Positions 32,192 through 36,834 of a DNA stretch of 36,834 nt are shown piece after piece. The DNA lies in assembly GCA_035496575.1 (NCBI GenBank), contig DATJEN010000077.1, positions 1 through 36,834 of the forward strand, given 5' to 3'. The notes beneath the pieces were generated by a model. That model worked only from the letters and a program-made list of their open reading frames with translations. It had not been told where the DNA came from and ran no database searches. The DNA comes from PALSA-1355 sp035496575 (GTDB lineage Bacteria; Planctomycetota; Planctomycetia; Pirellulales; PALSA-1355). The position numbers were made by a program, and so were the translations under genes. Position 1 is the stretch's first letter. Every line of letters begins with the position of its first letter.

Positions 32192-33058
32192 TTAGCCTCC
32201 TCGGTCACCCGGTGAGAACTTCACCGATCCGGGACTAATAAGCGTCTGCGTTTCCTTGATGAGCGTGGATATTCTCATGACTGTCAATGTAAATTCGGTC
32301 AAGGCGCCACGGCCATCCTCGGTGATCCACACCCAGCAGTTCCGATAGTGCCCGACATAGCATGCATTTCCTGGGACATCATGCTTATGGCCAACATGGA
32401 ACCATCCGCCTCCAATCATGCTCATCTCGCGCTCGATGGTTGCAATCTGCCGAGTGACTTCTCGCGCAAGCGGCGATTTCACGCCGTCGCGCGCTACGAA
32501 GGAATCATCGTTTGTAGAAAGGGCTTCTGCGTCGTTTAAGTTGTGATCCTTGCGCTTAGCTGCCAGCTCTTCAAAAAACAGCTCAGACTCGTCGCGCAAA
32601 TCCGTATTGATGGCAACTTGGCTCTTTAATACGTGTGCCAACTCATCAAGCATGTCCGCATCCGGCATCTCGGCTGATCCGTTGGCGCGACGATAGGCGA
32701 CACGCAGCAAGCGAAGCTCGAGAGGGTCGATTACGGGCGAGCCTCCCCATTGTGCTACGGCCGTGCGCGTCCCAAAAATTTGGGGCAGGGTCTCCGTTGG
32801 CGGTCCGAGATCGACGGCAGCACCGACAGACGCCGAGTCTGTAACCTGTGACGTCCCTTCGCGTAGATTGACATGCCAAGGCAGAACGTCGGGATTTGCC
32901 GCGAAGAGGGCGAGGTTATCGAGAACTTGCTGATACTGGAGTTCAGGCAGGGTTGCGCCCTGGTTTACCATCCGTTGGCGCAGGCGTTCCGCCGTGCAGC
33001 CGGTCAGGCTGATCAACCCTATAACGGCAGACGCCAAGAGGACTGCACGCATGTACAA
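32192..33058 (-). CDS. Lipoprotein of unknown function
   Basis: 288 residues. The N-terminus MYMRAVLLASAVIGLISLTGC ends in a lipobox (L-T-G-C, Cys21), so it should be a lipid-anchored envelope protein. The mature N-terminus has LPELQYQQVLDNLALFAANP and LPWHVNLREGTSQVTDS, segments I associate with a recurrent planctomycete lipoprotein family. The C-terminus has GWFHVGHKHDVPGNACYVGHYRNCWVWITEDG, in which Cys and His residues cluster, and LTEFTLTVMRISTLI. An internal ATG two codons in is an alternative start. It is convergent with the exported protein at 30959. Confidence 0.75.
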   Translation of the reverse strand: MYMRAVLLASAVIGLISLTGCTAERLRQRMVNQGATLPELQYQQVLDNLALFAANPDVLPWHVNLREGTSQVTDSASVGAAVDLGPPTETLPQIFGTRTAVAQWGGSPVIDPLELRLLRVAYRRANGSAEMPDADMLDELAHVLKSQVAINTDLRDESELFFEELAAKRKDHNLNDAEALSTNDDSFVARDGVKSPLAREVTRQIATIEREMSMIGGGWFHVGHKHDVPGNACYVGHYRNCWVWITEDGRGALTEFTLTVMRISTLIKETQTLISPGSVKFSPGDRGG

Positions 33059-33071
33059 GTCCGACGAAACA

Positions 33072-33088
33072 GAATAGGAAACCTATTC
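33072..33088 (-). promoter_or_regulatory. 7-bp hairpin/operator at the lipoprotein promoter
   Basis: A perfect repeat GAATAGG-AAA-CCTATTC lies 14 bp upstream of ATG 33058 and just downstream of a candidate -10 (TACAAC, 33096-33091). A 12-bp palindrome AATGCATGCATT lies further up at 33189-33200. Either could be a regulator site. Confidence 0.35.
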
Positions 33089-33261
33089 GGGTTGTATCGG
33101 GCTTGCGTGGTCTAATTCGTGAGTCGGCTTGCTTAGGGGACCGGAATACTTGTCTGCTTTGCCACGCGGCAAGGAGTGGGTTGCTCGCAATGCATGCATT
33201 ACCATGTCGTCCTTGGCGGCGGGGTGGCTTTCGGCGGCCGATAAACGGCTTACAGTGAACA

Positions 33262-33276
33262 AGGTCGAACCGACCT
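33262..33276 (-). terminator. Candidate terminator of the egtB-ABC operon
   Basis: Minus strand: AGGTCG-GTT-CGACCT followed by TGTTC, starting 22 bp after the operon's last stop codon (33299). The stem is 6 bp and the T-run is poor, so the call is moderate. Confidence 0.4.
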
Positions 33277-33298
33277 GACCGTGGCTCTCCTCGCGCGA

Positions 33299-34843
33299 CT
33301 ACTCTTCCACTGCCGCGCCTCCTTTCAAGCCACGTGCCACCACCGTCCGCTCAACCCAATCAATCAGGAACTGTAGTAATAAGGCAAGCAAGGCCGCTGG
33401 TATGGCTCCGGCCAAAATTAGCCTGACGTCATTCAGGCGAATGCCTCGCAAGATTAGTTGGCCAAGTCCGCCGGCGCCGATGATCGCTCCCAATGTTGCA
33501 AACCCCACGTTCTGTACCGCTGCCGTGCGAATGCCCGCCAGTATGACTGGAAGCGCCATGGGCAGTTCGATTTCAGCCAACTGTGATGCTGGGCCCAGTC
33601 CCAATACGGTCGCCGATTCGATCGTGCCACGCGGGATTCCTTCCAACCCGGTAAACGTATTTCTTACAATCGGAAGCAAACTATAAGCCAATAGCGCGAC
33701 GACGGCCGTGACCGATCCTTCGCCGACGCTGGGATAGCCGAGCGCGCTCACAAGGGGCATCAATAGCACCAGCAACGCAAGCGAAGGGATCGTTTGCAGC
33801 AGGCCCACTGCGGCTAGCACAACATGGCCAGTTCGCCGGTGGCGCTGACAAAAGATGCCCAATGCCGTGCCAGCCACGATGGCGGGCAGCAGGGACCGGC
33901 GCACCAAATCGAGATGCTCGCCGATGTGCCGCAGGATGATGCGGCTCCATGAGCCTTCGTGTGGCTTCGTTTCCACTCCTAGTTGTGTGCGAAGAAACTC
34001 GGCTGCCGCTTGTGACTCGGACAGCTCGCGCGACTCAACCACGTCGTTCAGCTCTCGCATCTTGTGCTCGGAGATGCTCCCTTCGAGCCGACGCACGGCT
34101 GCCAGTAACTTGGGCTGATGCTCAAAAGTCTCTATCCGGTATAGCCACACGGCTTCATAACGAGGAAAGAACCTCAAATCATCTTCCAACAGCACCAAAT
34201 CATTTCGATGAACCATTGCATCGGTGGAGTAAACGTCGGTTACGTCGACCTCACCCGCTAGGAGCTGCATGTAGGCGACATCATGATCGACTCCGACGAC
34301 ATTCCGCTGTGGCAGATCGTAGTGTCGAGCGAGCGCGCGCCACCCATCGCCGCGGTCGAGGAATTCGTGCGTCAAAGCCAAGCGCAACTCGGGCAGCCGC
34401 TTAAGATCGGAGATCTTCGCAATTCCCAACGCTGCGGCGCGTTTCCTGGTGAGCGCGAGTGCGTAGCTGTTGCTGAAGCCCAATGAATCGGATATTCCGA
34501 TTCCGCGATTATGGAGTTCTCGCCTCATGGCGTCGTCATTGGGCACCGTCAGTCCAGCTAGAATCTCTTCCGCGATCGTCCCGGTGTACTCTGGGTAGGC
34601 ATCAATCTCGCCGACCTGTAGCGCGTGGAACACGATCCGCGTTCCGCCAAATTCGCGATAATGAGCAGCGTCTAGGCCAGCATCGACGGCTAGCAATCGA
34701 AGCATTTCCCCCAAGATTACTGACTCTGTGAATTTCTTTGAGCCAATTCGCACCGTCGCGTGGCCGCGCGGCAACGGGGAGAGCCCGGCAACCAGAAGCG
34801 CGACGCAAAGCACTCCCCATTTAAGTGGGGCCGCATGCTTCAT
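33299..34843 (-). CDS. ABC transporter substrate-binding/permease fusion, osmoprotectant (OpuC/EgtU) family
   Basis: 514 residues from ATG 34843 (MKHAAPLKWGVLCVALLVAG, a signal peptide); the open frame continues upstream inside the ATPase gene and is not used. Residues ~27-300 are an OpuAC-type binding domain (RIGSKKFTESVILGEMLRLL, EIDAYPEYTGTIAEE, VDVTDVYSTDAMV). Residues ~310-510 are a BPD-type permease with about six helices and the EAA-type ATPase-contact loop GTIESATVLGLGPASQLAEI. The order is binding domain first, permease second. The start overlaps the ATPase stop by ATGA, so translation is coupled. Generic prediction: uptake of betaine-type compounds. Location behind egtB suggests ergothioneine or a related thiol-betaine. 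Confidence 0.85.
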   Translation of the reverse strand: MKHAAPLKWGVLCVALLVAGLSPLPRGHATVRIGSKKFTESVILGEMLRLLAVDAGLDAAHYREFGGTRIVFHALQVGEIDAYPEYTGTIAEEILAGLTVPNDDAMRRELHNRGIGISDSLGFSNSYALALTRKRAAALGIAKISDLKRLPELRLALTHEFLDRGDGWRALARHYDLPQRNVVGVDHDVAYMQLLAGEVDVTDVYSTDAMVHRNDLVLLEDDLRFFPRYEAVWLYRIETFEHQPKLLAAVRRLEGSISEHKMRELNDVVESRELSESQAAAEFLRTQLGVETKPHEGSWSRIILRHIGEHLDLVRRSLLPAIVAGTALGIFCQRHRRTGHVVLAAVGLLQTIPSLALLVLLMPLVSALGYPSVGEGSVTAVVALLAYSLLPIVRNTFTGLEGIPRGTIESATVLGLGPASQLAEIELPMALPVILAGIRTAAVQNVGFATLGAIIGAGGLGQLILRGIRLNDVRLILAGAIPAALLALLLQFLIDWVERTVVARGLKGGAAVEE

Positions 34844-35568
34844 TTGACGACTACCTGCGCGTTGACAAACTCTCGTACGAACCCATTGGCGGGCTCGTTC
34901 ACAATGCTCACAAATGAGCCCTGCTGAACTATTCGCCCGTTTTCCAGCACGCATACGCGATCGGCAAACCAGCTCGCTTCCACTAGGTCGTGGGTCACCA
35001 GAAGCACCGTGGCACCGGTTCGCTCGAACACCACCTTTAGGTCACGCTGCAGGCCTGCACGAATCATCGGATCGAGCGCCCCAAGCGGCTCGTCAAGCAG
35101 GAGCAACTGCGGACTGAGAAAAAGCGCTCGCATCAAGCTCACCCGTTGTCGCTGTCCACCCGACAGCTCGATGGGGTAACGAGTGAGGGCGTCTGGCGGG
35201 AATCGCGTCATCTCTGCCAGCTCGGCCAATCGCCGGTCGCGTCGATCACGGGACCACCGCTCGTGCCGAGACATGAGGGTAACATTCGCCGCGGCCGTCA
35301 AATGTGGGAACAGGCCGCCCTCTTGAATCACATAGCCGAGTCGACGTCGCACGTCGGGCAGGGTCTGCTCAGTCAGTAACAGGTCGTCTACGACAATTCG
35401 TCCTTGAGTGGGTTTCACCAGACCGGCGACCAGTCGCAGGATCGTCGTCTTCCCACAGCCGCTCGGCCCGAGCAGCACCACTACTTCGCCGGATTCCACC
35501 GTCAAATCAAATGGAGGCACTACGGTTATGTTTCCGTATGTCTTCGAAACTCCAGAGAATCGGAGCAT
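34840..35568 (-). CDS. ABC transporter ATP-binding protein, osmoprotectant type
   Basis: 242 residues, the ATPase partner of the downstream binding/permease protein. Walker A is LLGPSGCGKTTILRLVAG, the signature LSGGQRQRVSLMRALF, Walker B LLLLDEPLGALDPM and the H-loop VLLVTHDLVEA; the Q-loop is YVIQEGGLFPHLT. It resembles OpuCA/EgtV ATPases but lacks the C-terminal CBS domains of OpuCA, so osmotic gating by CBS is not expected. It lies 21 bp after egtB and overlaps the next gene by 4 bp. The transported substrate is inferred from context only. Confidence 0.9.
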   Translation of the reverse strand: MLRFSGVSKTYGNITVVPPFDLTVESGEVVVLLGPSGCGKTTILRLVAGLVKPTQGRIVVDDLLLTEQTLPDVRRRLGYVIQEGGLFPHLTAAANVTLMSRHERWSRDRRDRRLAELAEMTRFPPDALTRYPIELSGGQRQRVSLMRALFLSPQLLLLDEPLGALDPMIRAGLQRDLKVVFERTGATVLLVTHDLVEASWFADRVCVLENGRIVQQGSFVSIVNEPANGFVREFVNAQVVVK

Positions 35569-35589
35569 GCTCGTACTTTCTGGGCCGCG

Positions 35590-36834
35590 TCATTTCGAGC
35601 CGGCGACAACGTCCTTGGCAAGGCGAATGCCACTGAACTGCCAGCGTGCGTCAGCCGGAAAGAAATTGCGATAACTGGGCCGAATGTGGCTTGCTGGCGT
35701 CGCGCATGAGCCGCCACGCAATACATACTGATTGCACATGAATTTTCCGTTGTATTCCCCCAGCGCGCCTGCGGCAGGCACGTAGCCCGGGTAAGGCGTG
35801 TACGGACTCTGTGTCCACTGCCAAACCTCGCCAAACATTTGAGCGAGTTCACTCTCTGTCTCGTTCACGGCGACTGGGTGGAAATGTTGGCCTTCAACGA
35901 AACTTCCGGCGATGCGCGATTTCGTCGCGGCACACTCCCATTCCGCTTCCGTCGGCAACCGTGCGCCTCGCCACCGTGCGTACGCATCGGCCTCGAAATA
36001 ACTGACGTGCGTTACCGGCCTGTGCGGCTCAACCGGTCGTATTCCACCAAGAGTGAATTCACTCCACTGGCCGCCGCGCTGCGACCAATAGAGTGGCGCT
36101 GTCCATGTCTGTTGACCCACCATCGTCCAACCGAGCGACAACCACAACTCAGGCCGCCGATATCCGCCGTCTTGCATAAACTCGATGTATTCGCCGGACG
36201 TAACGAGCCGGTCTTGCAGCTCGAACGGCCTCAGCAGCACTTGATGTCGTGGCCGCTCATTATCGAAAGAAAAGACTGGGCCGTCATGCCCTATCCAGGT
36301 TGCGCCGCCAGAAAACGGTTCCCAGCGAGCTGGTCGTGGGAGGTGAGTGGATGATTGCGTGCCTAACTCTCGATAAACCGGCGCCAGCGGGTTGCAACCG
36401 AACAAGTACTTCACATCAGTAATGATCAGTTCTTGATGCTGCTGCTCGTGTTGAATTCCCAGTTCCACGATCTCAGACAACTCCGCATCGTCGGAAGACG
36501 CCAACAGCTCGCTCACGCATTCGTCCACGGTATGTCGGTAAGCGAACACCTCCTCCACAGTCGGTCGGGTCAACAGCCCGCGCTGGCTTCGCGGAAATTG
36601 CTTGCCGACGCCATTGTAATAGGAGTTAAACAGATGGCGGAATTCGGCCGACAGCGGCCGATAAGTGGATCCCCAGCGCGAAAGTAGGAACGTCTCGAAG
36701 AACCAGGTGGTATGTGCCAGATGCCATTTCGTGGGACTGGAGTCTGGCATGGCCTGGACGACAAAATCTTCGACTGCCAGCGGCCTGCAAAGTTCCTCGG
36801 TGAAATCGCGAACCGTGGCGAACCGCAGGCGAAG
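35590..36834 (-). CDS. egtB: Ergothioneine biosynthesis protein EgtB (5' end outside window)
   Basis: The frame is open to the window edge (about 415 codons; the N-terminus continues outside, since the sequence before the first ATG at 36750, ending VEDFVVQAMPDSSPTKW, is also homologous). EgtB is a mononuclear iron enzyme that joins hercynine to a Cys donor (gamma-Glu-Cys or Cys) with O2, forming the C-S bond of ergothioneine. The N-terminal DinB-like domain has the iron-ligand His residues in HLAHTTWFFE and HEQQHQEL. The C-terminal FGE-sulfatase domain includes GYRRPELWLSLGW, RLPTEAEWECAA and the family ending RNFFPADARWQFSGIRLAKD. The choice of Cys donor is not resolvable here. Confidence 0.92.
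   Translation of the reverse strand, partial: LRLRFATVRDFTEELCRPLAVEDFVVQAMPDSSPTKWHLAHTTWFFETFLLSRWGSTYRPLSAEFRHLFNSYYNGVGKQFPRSQRGLLTRPTVEEVFAYRHTVDECVSELLASSDDAELSEIVELGIQHEQQHQELIITDVKYLFGCNPLAPVYRELGTQSSTHLPRPARWEPFSGGATWIGHDGPVFSFDNERPRHQVLLRPFELQDRLVTSGEYIEFMQDGGYRRPELWLSLGWTMVGQQTWTAPLYWSQRGGQWSEFTLGGIRPVEPHRPVTHVSYFEADAYARWRGARLPTEAEWECAATKSRIAGSFVEGQHFHPVAVNETESELAQMFGEVWQWTQSPYTPYPGYVPAAGALGEYNGKFMCNQYVLRGGSCATPASHIRPSYRNFFPADARWQFSGIRLAKDVVAGSK

Noticed and set aside
29440..36834. A second attachment site (repeat of the tRNA 3' end) bounding an island
   Set aside because: No further copy of the tRNA 3' end was seen in the window, so island limits cannot be drawn.
1..36834. CRISPR array or insertion sequence
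   Set aside because: No regularly spaced direct repeats and no transposase gene were found; the only mobile-element gene is the recombinase remnant.

Overview
The window looks like chromosome from a planctomycete, probably of the Pirellulales type. This is inferred from family content, not from a marker gene. Lineage-typical families include a DUF1598 protein, a TIGR03067 protein, a DUF1570-like HExxH protein, Gfo/Idh/MocA and xylose-isomerase-like TIM-barrel proteins, a fused MFS-like/spermidine-synthase-like protein and csrA. Other signs are a small very basic AURKAIP1/COX24-like protein, high GC, many starts without a Shine-Dalgarno site, and several genes that seem to be transcribed leaderless.

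Left part (1-13.1 kb): a truncated exported metallopeptidase; two TIM-barrel sugar isomerase/epimerase-like proteins and a Gfo/Idh oxidoreductase around a divergent promoter with inverted repeats; a FabH-type ketoacyl synthase; oligoendopeptidase F; an exported protein with secretin-N-like modules; an M48 integral-membrane protease; and an M50 site-2-type protease behind a penicillin-acylase-family Ntn hydrolase that has no signal peptide.

Middle (13.1-24.6 kb): a 29-codon gene for a very basic protein with its own promoter and SD; csrA with a structured leader; a cupin protein divergent from an RlmN/Cfr-family radical SAM methyltransferase; the MFS/spermidine synthase fusion; a MOFRL-family glycerate kinase that looks leaderless; the DUF1598 protein with an 11-bp hairpin in its leader; and dnaE.

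24.6-29.1 kb: small exported or membrane proteins between copies of a REP-like dispersed repeat. Two transcription units share a nearly identical extended -10/ATG module. These are followed by a TPR plus S41 protease and an FHA-domain protein.

29.3-33 kb: tRNA-Arg(UCG) with the frameshifted, N-terminally truncated remnant of a tyrosine recombinase abutting its 3' end, which marks an old integration site. Next come an unrecognised 140-codon gene, an exported protein of unknown function and a lipoprotein of unknown function.

Right end (33.3-36.8 kb): a tight operon of egtB (ergothioneine sulfoxide synthase, running off the window), an ABC ATPase and a substrate-binding/permease fusion of the osmoprotectant family. 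Context suggests that biosynthesis and transport of ergothioneine, or a related betaine, are linked here. This is the most interesting system in the window.
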